Shown here: positions 54,241-62,677 of the stretch, piece by piece
Layout of the letters: every line of letters starts with the position of its first letter
Numbering within the stretch: the first letter of the stretch is position 1
Assembly (NCBI GenBank): GCA_947589035.1
Contig: CANPYZ010000002.1
Coordinates: 57,984-121,983 of the forward strand
Source: an uncultured Clostridia bacterium
GTDB lineage: Bacteria > Bacillota > Clostridia > Oscillospirales > Ruminococcaceae
Length of the DNA: 64,000 nt
Direction of reading: 5' to 3'
Translations under genes and position numbers: made by a program
Notes under the pieces: generated by a model
What the model was told of the DNA's origin: nothing
The model's database searches: none
Seen by the model: only the letters and a program-made list of their open reading frames with translations

Positions 54241-54289
54241 CTCCATATGGGTATATTTGTCCATATTTTGAGTAGCAGGTAATCTCATA

Positions 54290-54784
54290 ATGAAAATGAC
54301 AGGAAAAGTAATTAAATACGGGGATAATGTGGATACAGATGTTATTATTCCGGCAAGATACCTGAACACCAGCGACCAGAAAGAATTAGCGTCCCACTGC
54401 ATGGAAGATTTAGACAAAACGTTTACCTCCCGTGTGCAGAACGGGGATATTATGGTTGGCGGCTGGAATTTCGGCTGTGGTTCTTCCCGTGAACATGCGC
54501 CGATTGCCATTAAAGCGAGTGGAATTTCTCTTGTGATTGCGAAAAGTTTTGCAAGAATTTTTTACCGGAATGCCATTAACATTGGCTTAGCAATTGTAGA
54601 ATCTGAACAGGCAGCGGAAGCCATTCAGGAAGGAAATATCATTACAGCTGATTTAGATGCAGGAATTTTACATAATGAAACAACTGGTGAAGAATATCCC
54701 GTTGAACCATTTCCGGCATTTATTCAGACAATTATTGAAAATGGCGGTCTTGTGGAATCCATTAAAAATGGAAGTATTGCCTGA
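54290..54784 (+). CDS. leuD: 3-isopropylmalate dehydratase small subunit
   Basis: LeuD is the swivel-domain partner of LeuC. The 164-residue protein has [48 protein letters not shown] motifs and ends near SIA. The ribosome site before the ATG at 54290 is weak (AGCAGGT), possibly because the TnpB insertion replaced the original spacer; an ATG at 54296 is also in frame. Transcription must now pass through the element or start within it. Confidence 0.95.
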   Translation: MKMTGKVIKYGDNVDTDVIIPARYLNTSDQKELASHCMEDLDKTFTSRVQNGDIMVGGWNFGCGSSREHAPIAIKASGISLVIAKSFARIFYRNAINIGLAIVESEQAAEAIQEGNIITADLDAGILHNETTGEEYPVEPFPAFIQTIIENGGLVESIKNGSIA

Positions 54785-56016
54785 TGGACAGAAAAAAATT
54801 TGACCGTCAATTGGACACACTTTCCGTATTTGCGGAAATTAACTGTGACCCAATTTTTCACGCTTTCCGGCAATGCTTTTACGAAAATGAAAAATCAGAA
54901 ACAATATTTGCAGCAGCGAATTTTGCCGGAGCGTTATATAATTTAGCCCATACGGAAAACTGGACAGCTTATTTGAAAAATCTTGTTTTTTCTTTAGAAA
55001 ATGCCTGTTCATATTTTGCCGCAAAAAAGCAGGAAATTCCGGAAAATATCCGTTCAGCTGCCGTGCATGATTTGCAGTTGCTTTCCATTTGTGCGGAACT
55101 TTCCGCAAAAACAATCACAGAAGGCGAAAATCCGGAAAATTTATTTTTTCCGGAATGGAAAACAGAATCTTGTGATTTAACAAAATTATATTTTGAACGG
55201 CTTGCGGAAATTGAAAAGCATGGTTATGGAATTTTTGCGAAATACAGAATGTTTCATTTAGAATGTTCAGATTCTGCTGAAAAAGGCTATGTATTAGAAC
55301 CGGTTGCTTTTCCGGATAAAGTGAATTTGCAGGATTTAATTGATTACGAATTACAGCGCAAAAAAGTAATTGATAACACGAAAGCGTTACTTTCCGGAAA
55401 AAAAGCCTCTAACATTCTGCTTTACGGAGATGCAGGAACAGGAAAGTCAGCAACTGTTAAAGCGGTAGCGAATGCCTATGCTGAACAGGGGCTGAGACTA
55501 ATTGAATTATCTAAGAATGAATTACATTTATTGCCGAAATTACTGGAAGAACTGAATGCTAATCCGCTGAAATTTATTTTATTTATCGATGATTTAAGTT
55601 TTCAGGAAAATGATGATGATTTCAGCGCATTGAAAGCCGTTCTGGAAGGGAGCATTTCCGCAAGGGCATATAATACAGTAATTTACGCCACAAGTAACAG
55701 AAGGCATATTGTCCGGGAAACGTTTTCACAGAGAGCCGGAGACGAAATTCACCGGAATGACACCATGCAGGAAACAATTTCTTTATCGGAAAGATTCGGC
55801 ATACAAATTTTATTTAACAAGCCGAATAAAGATACTTATTTGCATATTGTTTCGCATTTGGCAGAAGAAGCAGGATTAACCACGAATCAGGAAGAAATTT
55901 TACTTCAGGCGGAACAATTTGCCATGCGGAAAAGCGGACGTTCGGCAAGGTCTGCCAGACAATTTATTGAACAATTGCACTGTGCGGAAGAATTAAAGGA
56001 GGAATCGAATTGCTGA
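54784..56016 (+). CDS. DUF815 family AAA ATPase
   Basis: The 410-residue protein has a helical N-terminal half. The P-loop ATPase half contains Walker A YGDAGTGKSATVKAV (near residue 215) and Walker B FILFIDDLSFQ, followed by the DUF815 motif IYATSNRRHIVRETFSQR. DUF815 ATPases are conserved but their role is not known. It starts on the last base of leuD (TGATG junction) and overlaps ilvA by seven bases, so it is firmly part of this amino-acid operon, although no link to the pathway is established. Confidence 0.88.
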   Translation: MDRKKFDRQLDTLSVFAEINCDPIFHAFRQCFYENEKSETIFAAANFAGALYNLAHTENWTAYLKNLVFSLENACSYFAAKKQEIPENIRSAAVHDLQLLSICAELSAKTITEGENPENLFFPEWKTESCDLTKLYFERLAEIEKHGYGIFAKYRMFHLECSDSAEKGYVLEPVAFPDKVNLQDLIDYELQRKKVIDNTKALLSGKKASNILLYGDAGTGKSATVKAVANAYAEQGLRLIELSKNELHLLPKLLEELNANPLKFILFIDDLSFQENDDDFSALKAVLEGSISARAYNTVIYATSNRRHIVRETFSQRAGDEIHRNDTMQETISLSERFGIQILFNKPNKDTYLHIVSHLAEEAGLTTNQEEILLQAEQFAMRKSGRSARSARQFIEQLHCAEELKEESNC

Positions 56017-57209
56017 CACTGGATAAAATTTATCATGCCAGTTATGTATTGAAAGAAGTAATCCGGCAAACAGATATGATTTATGCGCCGAAAATTTGTC
56101 CGGAAGCAAATGTTTATCTGAAAACTGAAAATTTACAGATTACTGGTTCATTCAAAGTGCGTGGAGCATATTATAAAATTTCACAATTAAGTGATGAAGA
56201 AAAGGCGAAAGGTGTTATTGCCTGTTCAGCTGGAAATCATGCGCAAGGCGTTGCACTTGCTGCAACGAAAAACGGCATTCATTCTTTAATTTGTCTGCCG
56301 GACGGTGCGCCGATTTCGAAAGTAGAAGCAACAAAGGGCTATGGTGCGGAAGTTTGCCTTGTGCCAGGGGTTTATGATGATGCCTACAGAAGAGCATTAG
56401 AATTGCGTGATGAAAAAGGTTATACGTTTATTCATCCGTTTGATGATGAAGATGTGATTGCAGGGCAAGGGTCAATTGGTTTAGAAATTAGCGAACAATT
56501 CCGGAATGTGGACATTGTCGTTGTGCCGATTGGCGGCGGCGGTTTAATTTCCGGCGTGGCATTCGCCCTGAAAAATTTAAATCCGAATATTCAGGTTTAC
56601 GGCGTACAGGCAAGCGGTGCGCCCTCTATGGTGGCTTCTTTGGAGCAGGACGAAATTGTTTGCTTAGACAAAGTCGGAACGATTGCGGACGGAATCAAAG
56701 TGAAAGAACCTGGAGTGCATACGTTTGAATTTGTGAAAAAATATGTTGACGGCGTAGTCACAGTAACAGATGATGAAGTTTCTTCAGCAATTTTAGCATT
56801 AATTGAACAACATAAACTCATTGCAGAAGGTGCAGGTGCTGTATCTGTTGCAGCGGTGATGTTCAATAAAATTCCTAATATGCAAGGGAAAAATATTGTT
56901 TGCTTAGTTTCCGGCGGAAATATTGACGTGACCATTCTTTCACGGGTAATTAAAAGAGGCTTGCTGAAATCCGGCAGAAGTGACACACTGACAATACAGC
57001 TTGAAGACAAACCCGGGCAATTGAAAGGCGTTTCGGCAATTTTAGCCGATTTAGGCGGAAATGTTGTTTCTATTCATCATGAAAGGGCAAGTGAAGACAG
57101 TGATATTACAGACTGTGTATTGCGGATTGTTTTAGAAACACGGAATTATGACCATATTCAGCAAATCCGCACAGCCTTAACGAATGCCGGATTCAAAATT
57201 GTGAATTAA
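56010..57209 (+). CDS. ilvA: Threonine ammonia-lyase
   Basis: IlvA is the PLP enzyme that converts threonine to 2-oxobutanoate, the entry to isoleucine synthesis. The 399-residue protein has the PLP lysine in GSFKVRGAYYK, the glycine loop VPIGGGGLISG, and a C-terminal ACT domain (LEDKPGQLKGVSAILADLG). A single ACT domain is the short, often catabolic or less feedback-sensitive form. The TTG at 56010 is set by AAGGAGG. Its position in an ilv/leu operon favours a biosynthetic role. Confidence 0.94.
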   Translation: MLTLDKIYHASYVLKEVIRQTDMIYAPKICPEANVYLKTENLQITGSFKVRGAYYKISQLSDEEKAKGVIACSAGNHAQGVALAATKNGIHSLICLPDGAPISKVEATKGYGAEVCLVPGVYDDAYRRALELRDEKGYTFIHPFDDEDVIAGQGSIGLEISEQFRNVDIVVVPIGGGGLISGVAFALKNLNPNIQVYGVQASGAPSMVASLEQDEIVCLDKVGTIADGIKVKEPGVHTFEFVKKYVDGVVTVTDDEVSSAILALIEQHKLIAEGAGAVSVAAVMFNKIPNMQGKNIVCLVSGGNIDVTILSRVIKRGLLKSGRSDTLTIQLEDKPGQLKGVSAILADLGGNVVSIHHERASEDSDITDCVLRIVLETRNYDHIQQIRTALTNAGFKIVN

Positions 57210-57256
57210 TTTTTAAATTTTAAATTTAAATTAAATCAGAAAGGAAGTTTTTTCAC

Positions 57257-57631
57257 ATGGAAAAAATTTACACACAGAACGCCCCAGCGGCAATTGGACC
57301 TTATTCGCAAGCAGTCGAAGCCGGAAATGTTGTCTACACTTCCGGACAGATTGCCATTGTTCCTGAAACAGGGAATATTGAAGCAGAAAACATTCAGGGA
57401 CAAACAGAACAAGTCATGAAGAATTTACAAGCTGTTCTGCAAGCTGCCGGAACAGATTTTTCACGGGTTGTGAAAACGACTTGTTTTTTGGCGGATATTG
57501 CCGATTTTGGCGCATTTAACGAAATTTACGGAAAATACATCACGGAAAAGCCTGCGAGGAGCTGCGTTGCGGTAAAGGATTTACCGAAGGGCGCATTGGT
57601 AGAAGTGGAAGTCATTGCGGTAACAGATTGA
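57257..57631 (+). CDS. ridA: RidA family reactive intermediate deaminase
   Basis: RidA hydrolyses the unstable 2-aminoacrylate/2-aminocrotonate released by PLP dehydratases such as IlvA, protecting other PLP enzymes. The 124-residue protein has NAPAAIGPYSQAVEAGN, TSGQIAIVPETG and the active-site Arg in KPARSCVAVKDLPKGALVEVE. It sits directly after ilvA, a functionally sensible pairing. Its last 20 bases overlap the convergent DUF6512 gene. Confidence 0.95.
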   Translation: MEKIYTQNAPAAIGPYSQAVEAGNVVYTSGQIAIVPETGNIEAENIQGQTEQVMKNLQAVLQAAGTDFSRVVKTTCFLADIADFGAFNEIYGKYITEKPARSCVAVKDLPKGALVEVEVIAVTD

Positions 57632-58202
57632 TTTCCTGAAATAATCCAATTGCAGGCGGATTAAAGGTAAAGTAAATAAAGCAGCCTGTCATCAGTACGA
57701 AAAACAAAAATCCTGACAGACTGCTTTTCTTCTGCCTGTCCGCACGGGAACGTAAATATACTGTTAAGAAAATCACGCATAAATAAAAAATCAGCATATC
57801 TGCCTTGAAATATTCTTTTCCGAGAATGCCCATACAGAGATAATGCAAAGTCATGAACAACCCTAATGTTAAAGCTGTACTTTCCGCATAAGTGGTTAAA
57901 ATGCCTTTTTGTAAATCTCCAGTCCATAAGTAACGGAAAATTCCCGTGAAACATGCCGGTATGAATAAAATTTTCAGCACTTCCCACACGCTATTTCTTA
58001 CCGGAACGAATGCGCAAATTGCCGGAATCCGCATCAGCACCGGAGAAAATAAAAATAACAATGTTCCGCCGATACTGGTCAGCAAAAACAAGAAAATATC
58101 CCAGAAAATTGTTTTTTTCAGGAGATGTTGTTTTTTGGCGGCACGGTCAAGAATGTTTTGTTCAGCATGGCATAAATTTTTGTGATATAATAAAATTTTC
58201 AC
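57612..58202 (-). CDS. DUF6512 family membrane protein
   Basis: The 196-residue protein has about six hydrophobic helices and the segment FVPVRNSVWEVLKILFIPA, close to the NESVWEHLKL signature that I associate with DUF6512; here Asn-Glu is Arg-Asn. Function is unknown. The GTG at 58202 is set by AAAGGAG ten bases upstream. The frame stays open to 58448, but that extension would cross the pyrH promoter and has no ribosome site. Confidence 0.7.
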   Translation of the reverse strand: MKILLYHKNLCHAEQNILDRAAKKQHLLKKTIFWDIFLFLLTSIGGTLLFLFSPVLMRIPAICAFVPVRNSVWEVLKILFIPACFTGIFRYLWTGDLQKGILTTYAESTALTLGLFMTLHYLCMGILGKEYFKADMLIFYLCVIFLTVYLRSRADRQKKSSLSGFLFFVLMTGCFIYFTFNPPAIGLFQEINLLPQ

Positions 58203-58330
58203 GAGCAGCACTCCTTTAGTTTTTACCAATATATGCGGAATTTTTAGAAAACATGCAGCTTGTCCGGAAAAAATTTTTTTCCAAATAAAAAAACATATAA
58301 CAGAAAAAATTAAAAATATGAAAATCCATG

Positions 58331-58359
58331 TTGACATTATGTGAAATATTTGGTATAAT
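58331..58359 (+). promoter_or_regulatory. Perfect consensus promoter for the pyrH-rseP operon
   Basis: TTGACA (58331-58336), 17 bases, TATAAT (58354-58359). It points to the six-gene pyrH block, with a leader of about 180 nt. Confidence 0.85.
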
Positions 58360-58365
58360 AAAAAC

Positions 58366-58546
58366 AGCAAACTTGAAATTTTGTGCGGATACATTCTGCA
58401 AAATGCATGGAAATGATTCAGTACAAAGCAAAAAATAGTATTAGTCATTCTGACTGAAAAAAGCTATTTTTTAACATTTAAGAAACTGAATTTTCCGGAA
58501 TCCGGAAAATAAGTTTTCATCATTATGATTTGTGAGGTGTTTGGCA
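58366..58546 (+). promoter_or_regulatory. Structured 5' leader of pyrH
   Basis: The leader contains AAAAAATAG (58430-58438) pairing with CTATTTTTT (58464-58472) around an inner AGTCA-TTC-TGACT stem (58443-58455). This ends in a T-run and so resembles a weak terminator. A second hairpin, TTTTCCGG/CCGGAAAA (58491-58509), lies just before the ribosome site GAGGTG (58534-58539). I do not recognise a known riboswitch. With the promoter it accounts for the gap from 58203 to 58546. Confidence 0.5.
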
Positions 58547-59257
58547 ATGGAATTGAAGTACAGGAGAATTGTTCTGAAGCTGAGCGGAGAAGCTCTTGCC
58601 GGAGAAAAAAAATTCGGTTTAGATTACACGGTCATCGGGAAAATTTGCGAAAGCATTAAAAAATGCGTTGATGTTGGTGTACAGGTCGGAATCGTTGTCG
58701 GCGGAGGGAATTTCATTCGGGGAAGAATGAGCGGCAGCTTAGACAGAACCCGTGCTGACCATATGGGAATGCTTGCCACGGCAATCAATGCGCTTGCACT
58801 TTCGGACATGCTTGAGTCAATGGGCGTGGAAACTCGTGTGCAGACTGCAATTACTATGCGGCAGGTAGCAGAACCCTATATTCGGAATAAAGCCGTTTGT
58901 CATCTTGAAAAGGGCAGAGTAGTCATTTTCGGGTGTGGAACGGGAAATCCATTCTTTTCAACAGATACAGCAGCGGCTTTACGGGGCGTGGAAATTGAAG
59001 CGGAAATTCTCATGAAAGCAACACTTGTTGACGGTGTTTATGACAAAGACCCGAATCAATTTTCTGATGCGAAACGTTATGATACATTAACGTTTAATCA
59101 GGTATTGAATGACAATTTAGCCGTGATGGACATGTCAGCGGCGACAATGTGCAATGAAAACAATTTGCCTATGTTGGTATTTGATTTGCACAGACCGGAT
59201 AATATTTTAGATGCCGTTCTTGGAAAACCAGTCGGCACAGTGATTACCGTAGAATAA
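58547..59257 (+). CDS. pyrH: UMP kinase
   Basis: PyrH phosphorylates UMP to UDP, feeding RNA, lipid and peptidoglycan precursor pools. The 236-residue protein has RIVLKLSGEALAGEK, VGGGNFIRG, RADHMGMLATAINALAL and GTGNPFFSTDTAAALR. The ATG at 58547 is seven bases after GAGGTG. pyrH usually follows tsf; here it has its own promoter and no tsf upstream. Confidence 0.97.
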   Translation: MELKYRRIVLKLSGEALAGEKKFGLDYTVIGKICESIKKCVDVGVQVGIVVGGGNFIRGRMSGSLDRTRADHMGMLATAINALALSDMLESMGVETRVQTAITMRQVAEPYIRNKAVCHLEKGRVVIFGCGTGNPFFSTDTAAALRGVEIEAEILMKATLVDGVYDKDPNQFSDAKRYDTLTFNQVLNDNLAVMDMSAATMCNENNLPMLVFDLHRPDNILDAVLGKPVGTVITVE

Positions 59258-59287
59258 AAATTTATTTTAAGAAAGGAATTATTCATC

Positions 59288-59842
59288 ATGAAAGAAACTT
59301 TGAAACTTGCAGAACAGAAAATGCAGAAGGCTGTAGACAGCCTGAAAAATAATTTTGCCTCTATCCGTGCCGGAAGAGCAACACCGGCAGTATTAGACAA
59401 AATTATGGTTGACTATTGGGGAACGCCTACTCCTGTTACACAAATGGCATCCGTTTCCGTGGCAGAAGCCAGAATGTTAGTCATTACGCCTTATGACAAA
59501 TCCAGCCTGAAAAATATTGAAAAGGCAATACAGGCTTCTGATTTAGGCATTACCCCGAATAATGACGGTTCTGTAATTCGTCTTTCATTCCCACAGCCGA
59601 CAACGGAACGCCGGAAAGAACTTTGTAAGAGCGTGAAAAAATACGGTGAAGAAGCGAAAGTTGCTGTAAGAAATACCCGCCGTGATGCTGTGGACAAATT
59701 CAAATCCATGAAGAAGAACGGCGAATTAACGGAAGACGACCAGAAAGACGCTGAAAAGAAAATTCAGAAACTGACTGACAAATATTGTGAAGAAATTGAC
59801 AAGGCAGTTTCTGAAAAAGAAAAAGAAATTATGAGTATCTGA
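59288..59842 (+). CDS. frr: Ribosome recycling factor
   Basis: Frr, with EF-G, splits post-termination ribosomes. The 184-residue protein has the family motifs SIRAGRATPAVLDKIMVDYWG, VSVAEARMLVITPYDKS and LCKSVKKYGEEAKVAVRNTRRDA. It follows pyrH by 30 bases with GAAAGGA upstream. Confidence 0.98.
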   Translation: MKETLKLAEQKMQKAVDSLKNNFASIRAGRATPAVLDKIMVDYWGTPTPVTQMASVSVAEARMLVITPYDKSSLKNIEKAIQASDLGITPNNDGSVIRLSFPQPTTERRKELCKSVKKYGEEAKVAVRNTRRDAVDKFKSMKKNGELTEDDQKDAEKKIQKLTDKYCEEIDKAVSEKEKEIMSI

Positions 59843-59867
59843 ATTTCACCGGAACAGGAGTAAGGGC

Positions 59868-60605
59868 ATGGCATTGATTAAGAAAAAGGCAGAAGATGCT
59901 GTTTTGCCGGAAGTGCTTCCAACGCATGTCGGGTTCATTATGGACGGGAACGGCAGATGGGCGAAAAAGCGTGGACTTCCCAGAAGTTTAGGGCATGTTG
60001 AAGGGGCAAAGAATTTTAAAAAAATCGTGGATTATTGTAAAAACATCGGAATTAAATATATTTCTTTCTATGTATTTTCCACGGAAAACTGGAAACGCCC
60101 GAAAGAAGAAATTGACGGCATTTTAAAATTATTACGGGAATATCTTGTTGATGTACAGGCGCATTTAGGCGACGGCGTAAGGGCGGTATTTTTAGGGGAT
60201 AAGTCTGCTTATCCGGAAGACATTCAGAAAGCAATGGTCAAATTGGAAAAAGACACCGCCCACCACACGAAAATGACACTTTTGCTTGCGTGCAATTATG
60301 GCGGACGTGATGAAATCGCCCATTCCGCAAGGCTCATTGCGGAAAAAGTTCAATCCGGTGAATTAAAACCAGAAGACATTACCGAAAAAACAATAGCTGA
60401 TTATTTATATACAGCGGGAATGCCTGATGTAGATTTAGTGATTCGTCCGAGTGGGGAATTACGGTTATCGAATTATTTAATATGGCAATGTGCCTATGCG
60501 GAATATTATTTCACGAATGTGTTATGGCCTGATTTTTCCACAGAGGAATTAAATAAAGCGTTAATTGATTATGCCAGCCGTGGCAGGCGGTTCGGAGGAG
60601 TTTAA
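59868..60605 (+). CDS. uppS: Isoprenyl transferase (undecaprenyl diphosphate synthase)
   Basis: UppS extends farnesyl diphosphate with IPP to undecaprenyl diphosphate, the carrier lipid for the cell-wall steps encoded at the start of the window. The 245-residue protein has the signature HVGFIMDGNGRWAKKRGLPR, FSTENWKRP, and DLVIRPSGELRLSNYLIWQ. Its stop overlaps the cdsA start by one base. Confidence 0.97.
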   Translation: MALIKKKAEDAVLPEVLPTHVGFIMDGNGRWAKKRGLPRSLGHVEGAKNFKKIVDYCKNIGIKYISFYVFSTENWKRPKEEIDGILKLLREYLVDVQAHLGDGVRAVFLGDKSAYPEDIQKAMVKLEKDTAHHTKMTLLLACNYGGRDEIAHSARLIAEKVQSGELKPEDITEKTIADYLYTAGMPDVDLVIRPSGELRLSNYLIWQCAYAEYYFTNVLWPDFSTEELNKALIDYASRGRRFGGV

Positions 60606-61444
60606 TGAAACAAAGAATCATTTCTGCCGCAGTAGGAATTGTTTTACTGACAATTGTGTTAATTTTGCATCAGACAATTATTTTTCCGGTTGCATTATCA
60701 GCAATTATTGGAATAATTTTATTTGAATTAGTTCGGGCAATTGGAGGATTAGAATTTAAATTAGCCACAGTCGGCGTAATTGCCTATGGGGTAATACTTC
60801 CTATTTTGAATTATTTTCTGCAAATTGGAACTAATCCTTTATTAACAACAATCAGCGAAATATGCATGACAGGCTTATTGACTTTAGTTTTCTGGGATTA
60901 TATGCGGCATCCGAAAACTTTTTTAGTAGAACAGGGAGCGTTCATGATTGCTTCTATGTTACTGGTGCCAAATTCGATTTGCATTTTATTGAAATTAAAT
61001 TGCTATGAAAACGGTTTATTTTACGTTGTTCTCGGCTTGTGTGGTGCATGGATTGCCGATTCCGGAGCATATTTTTCAGGCGTGGCATTCGGGAAAACAA
61101 AACTTTGTCCGGAAATCAGCCCGAAAAAAACAGTAGAAGGGTTTATTGGCGGATTGGTCAGCAATACAATTTTATTTGCATTGATTTTTTTCATTTATGC
61201 AAAATGTGTTCATTTAGAGTTCAGCATTCTGCAGGGATTGAAAGCCGGCTTATTAGGGTTAGTTTGTGCAGGAATTAGCGTATTAGGCGATTTGACCGCA
61301 TCTGTCATTAAACGGCAGAAGGGCATTAAGGATTACGGGAATATTATGCCCGGTCACGGCGGATTAATGGATAGATTTGACAGCGTGCTGTTTGTCCTTC
61401 CGGCATTTTATTTCTGCATTACGCTGCTGCCGATTTTTGATTAA
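60605..61444 (+). CDS. cdsA: Phosphatidate cytidylyltransferase
   Basis: CdsA makes CDP-diacylglycerol, the precursor of all phospholipids. The 279-residue membrane protein has about eight helices and the C-terminal signature SVLGDLTASVIKRQKGIKDYGNIMPGHGGLMDRFDS (read in parts: LGDLTAS, KRQKGIKD, MPGHGGLMDR). It is coupled to uppS. Confidence 0.96.
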   Translation: MKQRIISAAVGIVLLTIVLILHQTIIFPVALSAIIGIILFELVRAIGGLEFKLATVGVIAYGVILPILNYFLQIGTNPLLTTISEICMTGLLTLVFWDYMRHPKTFLVEQGAFMIASMLLVPNSICILLKLNCYENGLFYVVLGLCGAWIADSGAYFSGVAFGKTKLCPEISPKKTVEGFIGGLVSNTILFALIFFIYAKCVHLEFSILQGLKAGLLGLVCAGISVLGDLTASVIKRQKGIKDYGNIMPGHGGLMDRFDSVLFVLPAFYFCITLLPIFD

Positions 61445-61498
61445 ACTGAAAATTCTGAATATACTATAATATACTATACAATAAAGTGAGGTGTTCGC

Positions 61499-62647
61499 AT
61501 GAAAAAAGTCGCTGTATTGGGTTCAACTGGTTCAATTGGAAAACAGGCTCTTGAAGTCATTGAAAAACACGGCTTGCAGGTAACTGCCCTTACGGCAAAT
61601 CATCAAGTGAATTTGCTTGCGGAACAAGCGAAAAAATTTCATCCGGAATGTGTTTGCATTGCGGATTCAACTCAGGCGAAAACTTTAGAAACTCTTTTAC
61701 AAGGGGAAAAAATAGAAATTTTAACCGGAACAGAAGGTTTATGTCAGATTGCCTCCAGCGGAAAGCAGGACATTGTATTAAACAGCGTTGTTGGTATGGT
61801 AGGTTTACTTCCGACACTCAGCGCAATTTCCGCCGGAACGGATATTGCTTTAGCTAATAAGGAAACCCTCGTGGCAGGCGGTGAACTTGTCATGAAAATG
61901 GCAGCAGAAAAACAAGTGAAAATTTACCCCGTAGATAGTGAACATTCTGCCGTTTTCCAGTGTTTACAAGGCAACGCCATGAACCGTATCCGGAAAATGA
62001 TTTTAACGGCTTCCGGAGGTCCTTTTTTCGGGAAGAAAAAAGAAGAGTTGAAACATATTCGTCCGGCAGATGCGTTAAAGCACCCAAACTGGACAATGGG
62101 AAACAAAATTACCATTGATTCAGCAACTTTAATGAATAAAGGGCTTGAATTGATTGAAGCGAAATGGCTTTTTGATTTAAAGCCGGAACAAATTGAAATT
62201 GTTGTGCATCGTCAAAGCGTTCTGCATTCTGCGGTAGAATTTGAAGATTATGCCGTTATTGGGCAAATGGGCGTACCGGATATGAAAATTCCCATTCAGT
62301 ATGCGTTATTATATCCGAACCGGACGGAATGCCCAACGAAAGCATTATCTTTGACGGATTACGGCGTATTAACATTTGAAAAACCGGATTATGAAACATT
62401 TGACTGTCTGACTTCCGCAATTGAGGCAATTCAGGAAGGCGGACTGCTTCCGGCAGTCGTGAACGGTGCGAATGAAGAAGCCGTTGCGCATTTTCTGAAA
62501 GAAGAAATTTCATTTTTAGCCATTGGGGAATTAGTCAAAGAGGCGTTGCATACTATTCCGAATGGGAAAATTCATCAAGTGGAAGATATTTTACAAGCTG
62601 ATGAACAGGCAAGAAAATTCGTTCGTCAGAAAATAGCCTGCTGTTGA
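61499..62647 (+). CDS. dxr: 1-deoxy-D-xylulose-5-phosphate reductoisomerase
   Basis: Dxr (IspC) is the committed enzyme of the MEP isoprenoid pathway and the target of fosmidomycin. The 382-residue protein has VAVLGSTGSIGKQALEVI, LANKETLVAGG, VDSEHSAVFQCL and TASGGPFFG. Its presence with uppS places isoprenoid supply for cell-wall carrier lipid in this operon. GTGAGGTG precedes the ATG. Confidence 0.97.
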   Translation: MKKVAVLGSTGSIGKQALEVIEKHGLQVTALTANHQVNLLAEQAKKFHPECVCIADSTQAKTLETLLQGEKIEILTGTEGLCQIASSGKQDIVLNSVVGMVGLLPTLSAISAGTDIALANKETLVAGGELVMKMAAEKQVKIYPVDSEHSAVFQCLQGNAMNRIRKMILTASGGPFFGKKKEELKHIRPADALKHPNWTMGNKITIDSATLMNKGLELIEAKWLFDLKPEQIEIVVHRQSVLHSAVEFEDYAVIGQMGVPDMKIPIQYALLYPNRTECPTKALSLTDYGVLTFEKPDYETFDCLTSAIEAIQEGGLLPAVVNGANEEAVAHFLKEEISFLAIGELVKEALHTIPNGKIHQVEDILQADEQARKFVRQKIACC

Positions 62648-62677
62648 CCATATTCCAGAAAGGACTGAAGAAGTAGG

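Noticed and set aside
58203..58448. Longer N-terminus for the DUF6512 gene
   Set aside because: It would cross the perfect pyrH promoter in antisense and lacks a ribosome site, while GTG 58202 has AAAGGAG.
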